Positions 45,033 through 54,291 of a stretch of DNA of 62,935 nucleotides are shown piece by piece. A program made the position numbers and the translations under genes. The notes below the pieces were generated by a model that had not been told where the DNA came from, ran no database searches, and saw only the letters and a list, made by a program, of their open reading frames with translations. Source of the DNA: an uncultured Alphaproteobacteria bacterium (GTDB taxonomy: Bacteria; Pseudomonadota; Alphaproteobacteria; HIMB59; GCA-002718135); contig CACKRG010000007.1 in assembly GCA_902602515.1 (NCBI GenBank), forward strand, positions 1 through 62,935, given 5' to 3'. Each line of letters opens with the position of its first letter. The stretch's first letter is position 1.

Positions 45033-45065
45033 ACTAGCGACTATTTATTAGTCGCTAGTTTTTCT
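45033..45065 (+). terminator. Hairpin after the binding-protein gene (terminator or attenuator)
   Basis: Perfect 11-base arms ACTAGCGACTA and TAGTCGCTAGT enclose a 5-base loop and run into TTTTCTTT. It lies between the binding-protein stop and the first permease. Read-through would let the permeases be made at a lower level than the binding protein. Confidence 0.85.
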
Positions 45066-45083
45066 TTATACTATTTCTGTATT

Positions 45084-46202
45084 ATGAGTGAAATTAAGCA
45101 AATGGAGCGTGATCCATTATATGTTGTGTCACCCTCATATATTAGTCCAAAAACAAAAAGATTTGGTAAAATTTTAGTATGGTCTTCATTCTTTTTAATG
45201 TCGATTATTGGACTAATTCAAATTTTATACAACCTAGAAAAAATTAATTTTGGTTTTAATAATTGGAGACCTCTTCTTTATTCATATATTTTATGGGCTA
45301 TTGCGATTGGCTATTCAAGAGTACTAATTTATGGAGAGAGAGGAAAAAGAAACCTATTTATTTTTCCTGCTGTAATGTTCATCATCTCAATAGTAATTTT
45401 TCCAATGTTATTTGGTTTATATATATCATTTACTGACTGGAATCTTAGTTCTTTAGATGGGAGAAAATTTAATGGTCTTGATAATTTCTATCAAATGATG
45501 TCAGACCCTTATTATTGGAATTCACTTAAGAATATGATCTACTACATACTTGCTGTGCTTGTTGAATTTGCAATTGCGTTTCTTTTAGCTCTTTTATTGA
45601 ACTCACAAATTAAAGGTAGAAAATTTTTTAGAGTAGTTTTCCTAATACCACTTATGCTTAGTCCTGTTGCTGTTAGCTGGATGGTTGGTAAATCGATGTT
45701 GGAACAGCGTTTTGGTCCAGTTGCTAATTTCGCAAGATGGTTAGGATGGGAAACACCAACTTTTTTTAGCAGTCCTGAAATCGCACGACTTACAATGATG
45801 TGTATGGATGCATGGACTTTTATACCCTTGATGATTATAATGTTATTAGCAGGATTACAAGCTTTGCCAAAAGAAGTTCTTGAAGCAGCAAAAGTTGATG
45901 GAGCTAACAAGTGGACTATGTTTAAAAACATAATTTTTCCCATTATGCTGCCAGTTTCATTGACAACTTTAGTTATTAGAATAATTTTTAAATTAAAATT
46001 AGCTGATATAATAATTATTGTAACAGCTGGAGGTCCGGGTGGAGCTACAGACAGTGTAACAAGCTTTATTGTTAGAGAATACAGAGATAGATCAAATGTT
46101 GGATATGGTACATTACTATCATTTGTATATTTAATCTTAATTATCATCTTCATGACAATATTAATTCGTTTTGTAAATAGATGGTTGCAAAGGGCTTCAT
46201 AA
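45084..46202 (+). CDS. Sugar ABC transporter permease, MalF/UgpA type
   Basis: A 372-aa permease with about eight membrane helices. The EAA loop reads EVLEAAKVDGANKWTMF (264-280), where the ATPase would dock. An extended N-terminal section (three helices before the usual core) resembles MalF. It follows the Tat binding protein and overlaps the second permease (TAATG). Confidence 0.93.
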   Translation: MSEIKQMERDPLYVVSPSYISPKTKRFGKILVWSSFFLMSIIGLIQILYNLEKINFGFNNWRPLLYSYILWAIAIGYSRVLIYGERGKRNLFIFPAVMFIISIVIFPMLFGLYISFTDWNLSSLDGRKFNGLDNFYQMMSDPYYWNSLKNMIYYILAVLVEFAIAFLLALLLNSQIKGRKFFRVVFLIPLMLSPVAVSWMVGKSMLEQRFGPVANFARWLGWETPTFFSSPEIARLTMMCMDAWTFIPLMIIMLLAGLQALPKEVLEAAKVDGANKWTMFKNIIFPIMLPVSLTTLVIRIIFKLKLADIIIIVTAGGPGGATDSVTSFIVREYRDRSNVGYGTLLSFVYLILIIIFMTILIRFVNRWLQRAS

Positions 46203-47077
46203 TGAAAAAAGAAATTTTTGAAAAAATTTTAATTTATGGAATACTTCTTCTTTGGACTTTCATTTGCCTTTTTCCAATATACTGGACTGCAACAACATCT
46301 TTTAAAACTGCAGCAAGTGTTACTCAAGGATTATTAATTCCTTGGTTAGATTTTGAACCTGCATGGAAAGGTTGGAAAAACCTTGGTCTGTCTCCAGATA
46401 CAATTTTTACTGAGTCAAATCCTAGAGAAGAATTTTTAGCACGTTTTTTCAATACTGCTTTTATTTCCTCAACGGCATCTGGGCTTGCGGTAATAATGGG
46501 TTCTTTTGCAGCATATGGCTTAAGTAGATTTAATTATAAATTTGGTTTTATGAGAAATCCTGACATATCATTTTTCTTTTTATCTCAATTAATTTTGCCA
46601 CCAGTTGTTCTTGCACTCCCTGTACTAGTCTTATACAGAGAACTCGATTTATTAGATACCCATATTGGAATGATTTTAATATATACATTAACTGTTCTTC
46701 CAATTGTAATTTGGATAATGAGAGATCAATTTAATGCAGTACCAATAGAACTTGAGGAGGCAGCCTTAGTAGATGGAGCAACAGTTTGGGGTGGCTTTTT
46801 CAAAATTGTTTTTCCCATAGTTTTACCAGGACTTGCTAGTGCATTTATTTTATGTCTAATATTATGTTGGAATGAATATTTTTTAGCTGCACTAATTACA
46901 AGTACAGACGCAAAAACAATGCCTGTAATGGTGGCATCACAAATATCATCTCAAAGTATTAAATGGTGGAATATGGCTGCAATTTCATTAGCTCTATGTT
47001 TTCCACTTATTGTGGCAGCAATCTTTTTAGAAAGATATATTGTAAAAGGTATGGCAGCTGGAGCAATTAAAGGTTAA
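46202..47077 (+). CDS. Sugar ABC transporter permease, MalG/UgpE type
   Basis: A 291-aa second permease if read from ATG 46202, which overlaps the upstream TAA by one base; an upstream ATG at 46181 inside the previous gene would add 7 residues. The EAA loop is EEAALVDGATVWGGFF (185-200). Six helices are visible. No ATP-binding gene follows; the next gene is on the other strand and overlaps by 4 bases. Confidence 0.93.
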   Translation: MKKEIFEKILIYGILLLWTFICLFPIYWTATTSFKTAASVTQGLLIPWLDFEPAWKGWKNLGLSPDTIFTESNPREEFLARFFNTAFISSTASGLAVIMGSFAAYGLSRFNYKFGFMRNPDISFFFLSQLILPPVVLALPVLVLYRELDLLDTHIGMILIYTLTVLPIVIWIMRDQFNAVPIELEEAALVDGATVWGGFFKIVFPIVLPGLASAFILCLILCWNEYFLAALITSTDAKTMPVMVASQISSQSIKWWNMAAISLALCFPLIVAAIFLERYIVKGMAAGAIKG

Positions 47078-48576
47078 GTATCTATTCTTTTCATTAAATC
47101 TTTTGTATTTTCATAAAGATCTCTAAATAACTTATAACCCTTGTTATAAATTTCTTTATTTTTTGTATCGGCGATAATTTCATATTCTAGCTCATTCCAT
47201 TTGTTAATATCTTCTTTTTTTAATTCTCCAATAGTGCAAGCAGAAAGAAAGGCATCCCCATAAGAAGCACCAATAGTTTTTTTTCTTAGTATTTGATTTA
47301 GCCCACTGACATCAGATGTTGTTTGAGACCAAATAGTATTTTTTGTGCCTCCTCCAACACTATATATTTTTTCAGGTGTTGCATTTAATTCTTTAAAAAC
47401 TTCAACAACATGATTTGTTCCATATGATATGCCCTCAAAAATTGATCTATACATATCTGATCTTTTATGAGTTAAATCTAAACCAAAAAAAGTACCTTTT
47501 GCACTTGTATCGTGGATTGGTGTTCTCTCCCCAGAAAAATAAGGTAAGAAAATTATACCTTTTGATCCCGGCGCTGATTGTTCAGCTTCTTTTGCTAGCT
47601 TAATAAATACATCATCACTAGTTATTTCTTTTGCAAAATTATTTTTAAACCAATGAGTCAATGTTCCACTTGTTGCAAGACCCCCCATTGAAGAGTGCTC
47701 ACCTTCAAAAAGCCATGGTGAGTACCATAATCTTTTATCTGACAAAATTTTATCAGTAACCAAAATGTAAAACATTGTTGATCCATACATCATCATCATA
47801 TCTTTTGGTCCAATTACGCCTACACTAATTGCTTCAGCTGCTGCATCAATTGTTCCTGATGTTACAATCGTGCCTTCAGCTAAACCAGTTTCATCAGATG
47901 CTGATTTTGTTATTTGACCAACTATTTCGTTTGTCCAAACTAAATTTGGTAACTTTTCTAACTCTATAATTCCATCATTAAGCTCATTACTCCAATTTTG
48001 CTTATTTATATCGTAAAGTGGACTCATAAATGCTGCAGAAAAGTGGTCTATTGTATAATTACCAGTTAATTTATAATTTATAAAACCAGTACCATTAACT
48101 ACTTTAGCGGTTTTTGAGTATATTTCTGGTCTATTATTTTTTAACCATAAAATTTTAGGACCGACTTGTTGAGACGTAAGAACGTTTCCATTAAAATTCA
48201 TTATTTTTTCTTCACCTATTGAAAAATTTAAGTATTCAATTTCTTTATGTGCACGCGTGTCTACACCATATAGCACACCATTCATTAGTGGTTCACCTTC
48301 TTTATCCAGGGGAAGCATACAGGGTCCTATAGTACTAGCTGAAACTGCTGAAATATTTTTAGGATCGCATTTAGATTCAATTATTAATTTATTCGAAACA
48401 TATTTAAAGTCGCCCCACCAGTCCTCATTAGGTCTATGTTCAGCCCAACCACTTTGTGGAACAATCATTTCATGTTTTCTGGAAGCTTGATGAATAATGT
48501 CTCCTGAAAGATTAACAAGCACACCTTTGGTTTCGTATGTACCTACATCAATACCAATAAATAGTTTTTCTGACAT
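47074..48576 (-). CDS. FGGY-family carbohydrate kinase (xylulokinase-like)
   Basis: A 500-aa FGGY kinase. It has DVGTYETKGVLV (10-21) with the phosphate-binding Asp10 and the base Asp244 in SGTIDAAAEA (240-249); SVGGGTKNTIWSQ is the C-terminal ATP site. Members phosphorylate xylulose, ribulose, fuculose, erythritol and others; the exact substrate cannot be told. It is the last gene of the operon that begins with gpsA and follows the M42 gene by 3 bases. Confidence 0.88.
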   Translation of the reverse strand: MSEKLFIGIDVGTYETKGVLVNLSGDIIHQASRKHEMIVPQSGWAEHRPNEDWWGDFKYVSNKLIIESKCDPKNISAVSASTIGPCMLPLDKEGEPLMNGVLYGVDTRAHKEIEYLNFSIGEEKIMNFNGNVLTSQQVGPKILWLKNNRPEIYSKTAKVVNGTGFINYKLTGNYTIDHFSAAFMSPLYDINKQNWSNELNDGIIELEKLPNLVWTNEIVGQITKSASDETGLAEGTIVTSGTIDAAAEAISVGVIGPKDMMMMYGSTMFYILVTDKILSDKRLWYSPWLFEGEHSSMGGLATSGTLTHWFKNNFAKEITSDDVFIKLAKEAEQSAPGSKGIIFLPYFSGERTPIHDTSAKGTFFGLDLTHKRSDMYRSIFEGISYGTNHVVEVFKELNATPEKIYSVGGGTKNTIWSQTTSDVSGLNQILRKKTIGASYGDAFLSACTIGELKKEDINKWNELEYEIIADTKNKEIYNKGYKLFRDLYENTKDLMKRIDT

Positions 48577-48579
48577 TTA

Positions 48580-49683
48580 TTATCTAGTTAATTGTAATTT
48601 ATTACTAATTTTATCTATAACACCTAAGATAAGATTTTTTAAATTAATAAGATCATCTAAATTACAAACTTCTCTTGAAGAATGTGAGTAACGCATAGGA
48701 AAACCTATATCTATTGTTGCAATACCTTTATTAGCAAACTGGACATAGGAGGCATCAGTTAAAATACCTGAAGCAACACTTCGTTGTAAGTTAATTTTCT
48801 TTGATTTTGCTACTTTTTCAAAAATTTCTACTATAGATGGATGAGGTATGACTCCATTTAATGTTCCCCTTCCATGAAAAGAGAATAAACTAATACATGG
48901 CCCAGCCCCAAGTTCAACATCACTTGAATTATTCATGTCTGGAGTATCAGATGTTAATGTAAGATCTACCTGTATAGCGATATCTGGTTTTAATGAATTA
49001 ATAACAGGTAAAACACCTCTCAAATTAAATTCCTCTTGTACAGAAAAAACTACATGTACAGTTGGTCTTTTTTTTATTTTAATTAAAGAGCTAGCTACAT
49101 TTAAGATAACGGCACAACCTGCTCTGTCATCTATTGATGAACCACATACATTATTGTTAGACAAATTTTTATAATATGGAGCATATGTTACTGGACTGCC
49201 AATATTTATTCCATTGTTCAAAACATCTTTCTTATTTTTAAAACCTGCATCGATATAAATATCTTTTATCGGAGTAACTTTATATTTTTCATCTTGAAGT
49301 GTTGCGTGATGAGATTTATTACCAATAACACCTCTAATTAATTTATTTTTATTGTTAACAATTACAATATCTTGTGAAGCAAGAGCTTTTTCAGGTATAC
49401 CTCCTAATCTTTCAACACGAATAAAACCATTATCTTCAATTTTTTTTACAATAAATCCTAATTGATCCATGTGAGCAAAAATTATTACTGAAGGAAGTTT
49501 TGGATCTCCTTTTAAAGTACAAATTAAATTACCTAAAATATCAGTATTTGTATTAAGTGATTTATTTTTTAACTGTTTAATTAAATAATCTCTAACATTG
49601 TTTTCATATCCAGATAAACCTGATATTAAAACTAATTCTTCTAATATTTTGTTAATAGCAATAGTTTCTTTTTTACTAGGCAT
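48580..49683 (-). CDS. M42-family zinc metallohydrolase (FrvX/SgcX-like)
   Basis: A 367-aa co-catalytic zinc enzyme with all expected ligands: His71 and Asp73 in AHMDQLGF, the bridging Asp in GSSIDDRAGC (185-186), Glu217/Glu218 in VQEEFNLRG, Asp240, and the final His in MRYSHSSREV. The family includes glutamyl aminopeptidases and also FrvX, SgcX and YpdE, which occur in sugar operons and may not be peptidases. It overlaps the BtpA gene by 8 bases. Confidence 0.87.
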   Translation of the reverse strand: MPSKKETIAINKILEELVLISGLSGYENNVRDYLIKQLKNKSLNTNTDILGNLICTLKGDPKLPSVIIFAHMDQLGFIVKKIEDNGFIRVERLGGIPEKALASQDIVIVNNKNKLIRGVIGNKSHHATLQDEKYKVTPIKDIYIDAGFKNKKDVLNNGINIGSPVTYAPYYKNLSNNNVCGSSIDDRAGCAVILNVASSLIKIKKRPTVHVVFSVQEEFNLRGVLPVINSLKPDIAIQVDLTLTSDTPDMNNSSDVELGAGPCISLFSFHGRGTLNGVIPHPSIVEIFEKVAKSKKINLQRSVASGILTDASYVQFANKGIATIDIGFPMRYSHSSREVCNLDDLINLKNLILGVIDKISNKLQLTR

Positions 49684-50491
49684 TTTTTCGAAGTGATCTT
49701 ACTTTAGTCATAAATTTTTTTGCTCTGCTTAAATCTACATTCTTCCACGTATCACCATTTATTTTTAATGAGGAACCAATAATTACTCCATCTGTTATTT
49801 TAAGGATTTCCTCTACATTATCTAAATTTACACCAGTATTTGCCAAAACTGGAGTATTCGGAATTTTTTTACTAACTTCTTTTATATCTTCTAATTGTGC
49901 TGATTGACCAGTTATTTGTCCAGATACTAAAACTGCATCAGGAATAGAAGAAAATACAGTACTTTCAGCTCTTTCTGAAATTGACCTTTTGTCCAATGAG
50001 TAAGCAAATTCTGCAGATATATTATAATACATTTGTATATCTTTTCTTCCAAGAGAATTTCTGTATCGCATTGCTTCCCCTGCGTTAGGACTCCAAATAC
50101 CCATGTCTGAGGCATATGTGCCTGTAAAAATTTCGCGAACAAATTTAGCATTGGTTGATACAGCTAAAGCTATTGTACTTATTGGATCCCATAAAACATT
50201 AACTCCAAATGGGATGCTAATTTTTTCTGAAAGTTTTCCAATCATAAAAGCCATTGTTGATAAAGTAGCTTTATTAACATTCAACTCGTAAGGACGATCA
50301 TTTTCATTGCCAAACATGATTGCATCCACACCAGCTTTTTGTAAATTAATTAAATCTGCTTCAATAGATGAATAAATAAAATCTAATCCTTTTTTTTCAT
50401 CATATAACGGTGAGCCTGGTAATGCAGGGAAATGCACCATAGCAATTACAGTTTTTTTAGTTTTGAATAATTTGTAAAAATTTTTCTTCAC
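49676..50491 (-). CDS. BtpA/SgcQ-family TIM-barrel protein
   Basis: A 271-aa protein with the BtpA family pattern: VIAMVHFPALPGSPLYD (15-31), GVDAIMFGNENDRPY, GVNVLWDP (near 98), FVREIFTGTYASDMGIW and VLANTGVN. BtpA was first linked to photosystem I in cyanobacteria; SgcQ belongs to the same family in the E. coli sgc sugar operon. A sugar-phosphate or nucleotide role is inferred, not shown. It lies between RbsD/FucU (6 bases) and the M42 gene. Confidence 0.87.
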   Translation of the reverse strand: MKKNFYKLFKTKKTVIAMVHFPALPGSPLYDEKKGLDFIYSSIEADLINLQKAGVDAIMFGNENDRPYELNVNKATLSTMAFMIGKLSEKISIPFGVNVLWDPISTIALAVSTNAKFVREIFTGTYASDMGIWSPNAGEAMRYRNSLGRKDIQMYYNISAEFAYSLDKRSISERAESTVFSSIPDAVLVSGQITGQSAQLEDIKEVSKKIPNTPVLANTGVNLDNVEEILKITDGVIIGSSLKINGDTWKNVDLSRAKKFMTKVRSLRKNA

Positions 50492-50497
50492 AGAAAA

Positions 50498-50950
50498 TTA
50501 TATTATCCAAACACTTCCATCTGGTTTTAATACACCCTTAGTAAAAATAAAACATCCATAAGGTCTTGTTTCACTTGTTGTTATAACTGCCATTGTATTT
50601 TTAGCATCTTTATAAAATTGTTGTCTTTCAATAGAACCTATTTGCCAATTTTCTCCAGATATTCTTTTTACTGTATCTATCATATCTTGATGAACTTCAT
50701 TAATTTCATCAGGTTTACCATCAATTTCCATTCTCTGAACTGGATGAGGAACAAAACTATCTAATGGAAAGTGAGATAATAATGCCTCAGCAGCTTGAGG
50801 TACATTAATTCCATCCATTCTATATACTTTATCAACTTGAGAATATGATGGAAAATTTGCATCACTTAAAACAAATCTATCACCATGACCCATTGAGCGA
50901 ATTAAATGCAAAATGTCTGGGCTTATGAGTGGGTTAACGTTAATCAACAT
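50498..50950 (-). CDS. RbsD/FucU-family sugar mutarotase
   Basis: A 150-aa protein with the family start LISPDILHLIRSMGHGDRFVLSDANFPS (8-35), including the catalytic His22 in MGHGD, and the C-terminal RPYGCFIFTKGVL. RbsD acts on ribopyranose and FucU on fucose (ring anomers); sequence does not tell which. It converts the imported pyranose or anomer to the form the kinases use. It precedes BtpA by 6 bases. Confidence 0.92.
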   Translation of the reverse strand: MLINVNPLISPDILHLIRSMGHGDRFVLSDANFPSYSQVDKVYRMDGINVPQAAEALLSHFPLDSFVPHPVQRMEIDGKPDEINEVHQDMIDTVKRISGENWQIGSIERQQFYKDAKNTMAVITTSETRPYGCFIFTKGVLKPDGSVWII

Positions 50951-50982
50951 AGTATTTCCTTTTTTCTTGAAGTTATATCACA

Positions 50983-53343
50983 TTACTCCCCATAGGGAAT
51001 CCAAATATTTTTAACTTGGATACTTTGGTATAAGAATTCATTAAGAAAATTTTCATCTTTTGAAAACCAGTCAATATTTTTTGAATGAGGGCACCAACTA
51101 CGCTTAAGATTTGAATGAATATTTTGTAAAATACTTAAGCGTTCTTTGTCATTATCACTAAAAAACCAAATGCCGTCAATATTCTCATGCTCAGCTAAAA
51201 TTTTATTCAAACTATTTTGCTTAGTTGTAAGAATATTAATAAATCCACTAGGAACATCAGATGTTTCTAATAACTGATAAAATTCAGTTGCAAGTAAAGA
51301 TGTTTTTTGTCCTGGAATAATTATACTTGCGTTGCCTACTGCAAAATTTGAGGCCATAGTTGTTATCAGACTTAGTAACGGGAAATGATTATTTAAAATA
51401 TTGGCTATAACACCAATTGGCTCTTTTACAGCAAGAGTTAAGCCACGTATAGGTGGATTATGAATAGATCCTTCAAATTTGTCTGCCATTGCTCCATAAT
51501 AAAATAAACGTTGTATAGATTGATCAAATTCTAAGTTAGCTTCTTTTTCAGTTATTCCTATAAGTGAAGATAAAAGGTTAGAAAAAACCGCCCTTCTATC
51601 TTGTAAGTTTTCAGCTAGATAATAAAGTATTTGTGCTCTATTAAAATTTGTAAGAGTTTTTAATATTGCCTTAGAAGCTGCTTCAACGGTATCCCTTACA
51701 TCTTTTCTATTGGCATTTGGCACATCACAAATAAAACTTTTACTAATGTCATAAGATGGAAAAGAATACCCACTGTCAGGTCTCTTTTGTTTTCCTCCAA
51801 TGTAAAGTTTAGGGGTCTTATCAATTGAGTTTAAAGAATTGTTTTTTTGAATTTTTATAGATCTTTTTGATTTTAATTGAGGGAGGTTTATTTTTGAATA
51901 TGCTCTTATTCCTTCACTTCCACCTTCTCTTCCAAATCCACTTTCTTTGTACCCTCCAAAACCACATGCTGCATCAAATAAGTTAGTTGAATTTACCCAT
52001 ATTACCCCAGCTTTAATTTTTGGTGCAATATGTAAAGCTAAATTAATATTTTCTGACCAAATACTTGCTGCAAGACCATAAGGTGTATTATTAGCAATTG
52101 AAACTGCCTCACTAGGTGTTCGAAAAGTCATTGTTGTTAGTACAGGTCCAAATATTTCAACTTGAGCAATAAAAGAAGAAGGTGTTACATTAGTAAATAA
52201 TGATGGTGGATAAAATAATCCATTTGTTGGGCAAGACCATGAAGGCTGCCATAATTTATTTCCATCTTTTTGAGCTCTATTTACTAAAGAATTAATTTTT
52301 TTAAGTTGAACTGGTGCAACAATTGCGCCAATATCAATAGACTTATCTAATGGATCACCTACTCTGAGTTTTTCCATTCTTTTCTTAAGTTTTTGGATGA
52401 ATTTTTTTTCAATACTTTCTTGAACTAGTAGCCTTGAACCAGCACAACAAACTTGACCTTGATTAAACCAAATTGCATCAACTACACCTTCCACTGCACT
52501 ATCTAAATCAGCATCCTCAAAAACAATAAAAGGAGATTTACCACCAAGTTCCATTGTCATTTTTTTATCTGGATTAGTATTTGTTTGAACTATTTTTTTT
52601 CCAACTTCAGTTGATCCAGTAAATGCAATTTTTTTAATATTTTTATGATTTGTAATATGTTCTCCAGTAGAACCATCTCCTGTAATAATATTAATTACAC
52701 CTTTTGGAATATTTGCTTTTTCACAAAGTTCAGCAAAATATAACGCAGTAAGCGAAGTATATTCTGCGGGTTTTAATACTACAGTGTTACCAAGAGCAAT
52801 TGCAGGAGCAATTTTCCAAGCCAACATCAACAAAGGAAAATTCCATGGTATAATTTGCCCAATTACACCTATAGAAATATCAGAATTTTTTGTATTCCTT
52901 GCTGCCCAACCAGCATGATAATAAAAATGTCTTGCAACTAGTGGAATATCAATATCTCTTGTTTCTCTTATCGGTTTTCCATTATCAATAGTCTCTAAAA
53001 CAGAAATAAACCTTGAATTTTTTTGAATAAGACGTGCAAGTGCATATAAATATTTAGAACGATCAAAAGAAGATAGTTTTGACCACTTAATGTGAGCTTT
53101 TTTTGCTGCATTTACTGCAAGATTTACATCTTTTTTTGAAGCAACAGATAATGTTGCAATTTTTTTATTAGTTGAGGGATTTATAATGTTTAATTTTTTA
53201 GAACTAGAAGATTTTATAAATTTGCCATTAATAAAAAGATTGTTTGGATTTTTCAATTTTTTTATCCATTCAATAACCTCTTTGCTATCTTCTGGTGCTG
53301 GGCCATAGGAGATATTTTGAAAATTTTTAATAACTTTATCCAT
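50983..53343 (-). CDS. Double-domain aldehyde dehydrogenase
   Basis: A 786-aa fusion. Domain 1 (about 30-480) is a complete NAD(P)-dependent ALDH: PWNFP (166-170), FTGSTEVG (241-248), Glu265 in MELGGKSP and catalytic Cys299 in NQGQVCCAG. Domain 2 (about 500-786) repeats the ALDH fold but has no GQxC catalytic motif and ends RSWCPHSKNIDWF...IWIPYGE. This double form is known beside deoC in alphaproteobacteria. Here deoC is 1 base upstream, so the likely job is oxidation of the acetaldehyde from deoxyribose 5-phosphate. Confidence 0.9.
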   Translation of the reverse strand: MDKVIKNFQNISYGPAPEDSKEVIEWIKKLKNPNNLFINGKFIKSSSSKKLNIINPSTNKKIATLSVASKKDVNLAVNAAKKAHIKWSKLSSFDRSKYLYALARLIQKNSRFISVLETIDNGKPIRETRDIDIPLVARHFYYHAGWAARNTKNSDISIGVIGQIIPWNFPLLMLAWKIAPAIALGNTVVLKPAEYTSLTALYFAELCEKANIPKGVINIITGDGSTGEHITNHKNIKKIAFTGSTEVGKKIVQTNTNPDKKMTMELGGKSPFIVFEDADLDSAVEGVVDAIWFNQGQVCCAGSRLLVQESIEKKFIQKLKKRMEKLRVGDPLDKSIDIGAIVAPVQLKKINSLVNRAQKDGNKLWQPSWSCPTNGLFYPPSLFTNVTPSSFIAQVEIFGPVLTTMTFRTPSEAVSIANNTPYGLAASIWSENINLALHIAPKIKAGVIWVNSTNLFDAACGFGGYKESGFGREGGSEGIRAYSKINLPQLKSKRSIKIQKNNSLNSIDKTPKLYIGGKQKRPDSGYSFPSYDISKSFICDVPNANRKDVRDTVEAASKAILKTLTNFNRAQILYYLAENLQDRRAVFSNLLSSLIGITEKEANLEFDQSIQRLFYYGAMADKFEGSIHNPPIRGLTLAVKEPIGVIANILNNHFPLLSLITTMASNFAVGNASIIIPGQKTSLLATEFYQLLETSDVPSGFINILTTKQNSLNKILAEHENIDGIWFFSDNDKERLSILQNIHSNLKRSWCPHSKNIDWFSKDENFLNEFLYQSIQVKNIWIPYGE

Positions 53344-53344
53344 A

Positions 53345-54289
53345 TTATCCTATCGCAAGTTTCTCTTTATTCGCATACCTGCCACTTGTGTAGTGATATA
53401 ATTGTCTTTCTATATCAATTAATAAACTAGATGCACCAATTCGCAATAACTTAGGATTTACCCATTCAAATCCAAGCTCTTCAGCAACTAAAATTAAAAA
53501 TTCTAAAACTGATTTTGAGGTTGATATTCCGCCGGCTGGTTTAAATCCAATCATTTTTCCTGTTTTTGCATAAAAATCTCTAATCATTCTAAGCATTACA
53601 AGGCTATTATTTAAATTAGCGTTTGTACTTTCTTTCCCAGTTGAAGTTTTAATAAAGTCTGCACCAGCCATCATACAAACTAAAGAGGCCTTTGCTACAT
53701 TTCGCAGTGTTTCAAGATCGCCAACTCCAAGAATAGCTTTAATTTTTGTTTTACCTGCTGTTTCTTTAAAACTTCGGACCTCTTCATATAATTTAATCCA
53801 ATTATTTTGCAAAACATACCCTCTGTTAATAACAATATCGATTTCATCAGCACCAACTTTTATGGAGTCAGAAATTTCTTTTTTTCTAGTCATATAAGAC
53901 GATAAACCGGCAGGAAAACCTGTAGAAACTGCTGCAATTGGAAGTTGGTTTTTAATAAGTTTTTTACAATCTTTAATTAGATGATGATAAACACAAACAG
54001 CTCCTACTTTTACTTGATTTTTTTTTAATCCTAAATCATCTAAAATATAATTATCAATAGGATTAAGAGCTTTATTACATAGTTTTTCAACTTTTCCAAA
54101 TGTATCATCCCCACTAAGTGTAGTCAGATCTATTAATGAAATAGCTTTTAACAACCAAGCTACTTGAAATTCTTTTTTAACTGTTCTTCTTTTAACTAAT
54201 GTTGATGTTCTTCTTTCAATTGCACTTAAATTAATTTGAATATTATCAATCCAACTAGTATCTAAATCGAAAAAATAATTTTTATTCAT
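53345..54289 (-). CDS. deoC: Deoxyribose-phosphate aldolase, long form
   Basis: A 314-aa class I aldolase. The Schiff-base Lys214 is in DFIKTSTGKE (211-220), the proton-relay Lys250 in GFKPAGGIS, and Asp150/151 in GADEIDIVIN. The extra N-terminal 60 residues (with RRTVKKEFQVAWLLKAISLIDLTTL, 34-58) mark the long subfamily. It splits 2-deoxyribose 5-phosphate to glyceraldehyde 3-phosphate and acetaldehyde. It follows gpsA by 2 bases and precedes the double ALDH by 1 base. Confidence 0.94.
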   Translation of the reverse strand: MNKNYFFDLDTSWIDNIQINLSAIERRTSTLVKRRTVKKEFQVAWLLKAISLIDLTTLSGDDTFGKVEKLCNKALNPIDNYILDDLGLKKNQVKVGAVCVYHHLIKDCKKLIKNQLPIAAVSTGFPAGLSSYMTRKKEISDSIKVGADEIDIVINRGYVLQNNWIKLYEEVRSFKETAGKTKIKAILGVGDLETLRNVAKASLVCMMAGADFIKTSTGKESTNANLNNSLVMLRMIRDFYAKTGKMIGFKPAGGISTSKSVLEFLILVAEELGFEWVNPKLLRIGASSLLIDIERQLYHYTSGRYANKEKLAIG

Positions 54290-54291
54290 TT

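Noticed and set aside
45542..46153. 203-codon open frame on the minus strand
   Set aside because: It is fully antisense to the MalF-type permease, which has a clear EAA loop and helices; the antisense peptide has no recognisable domain.
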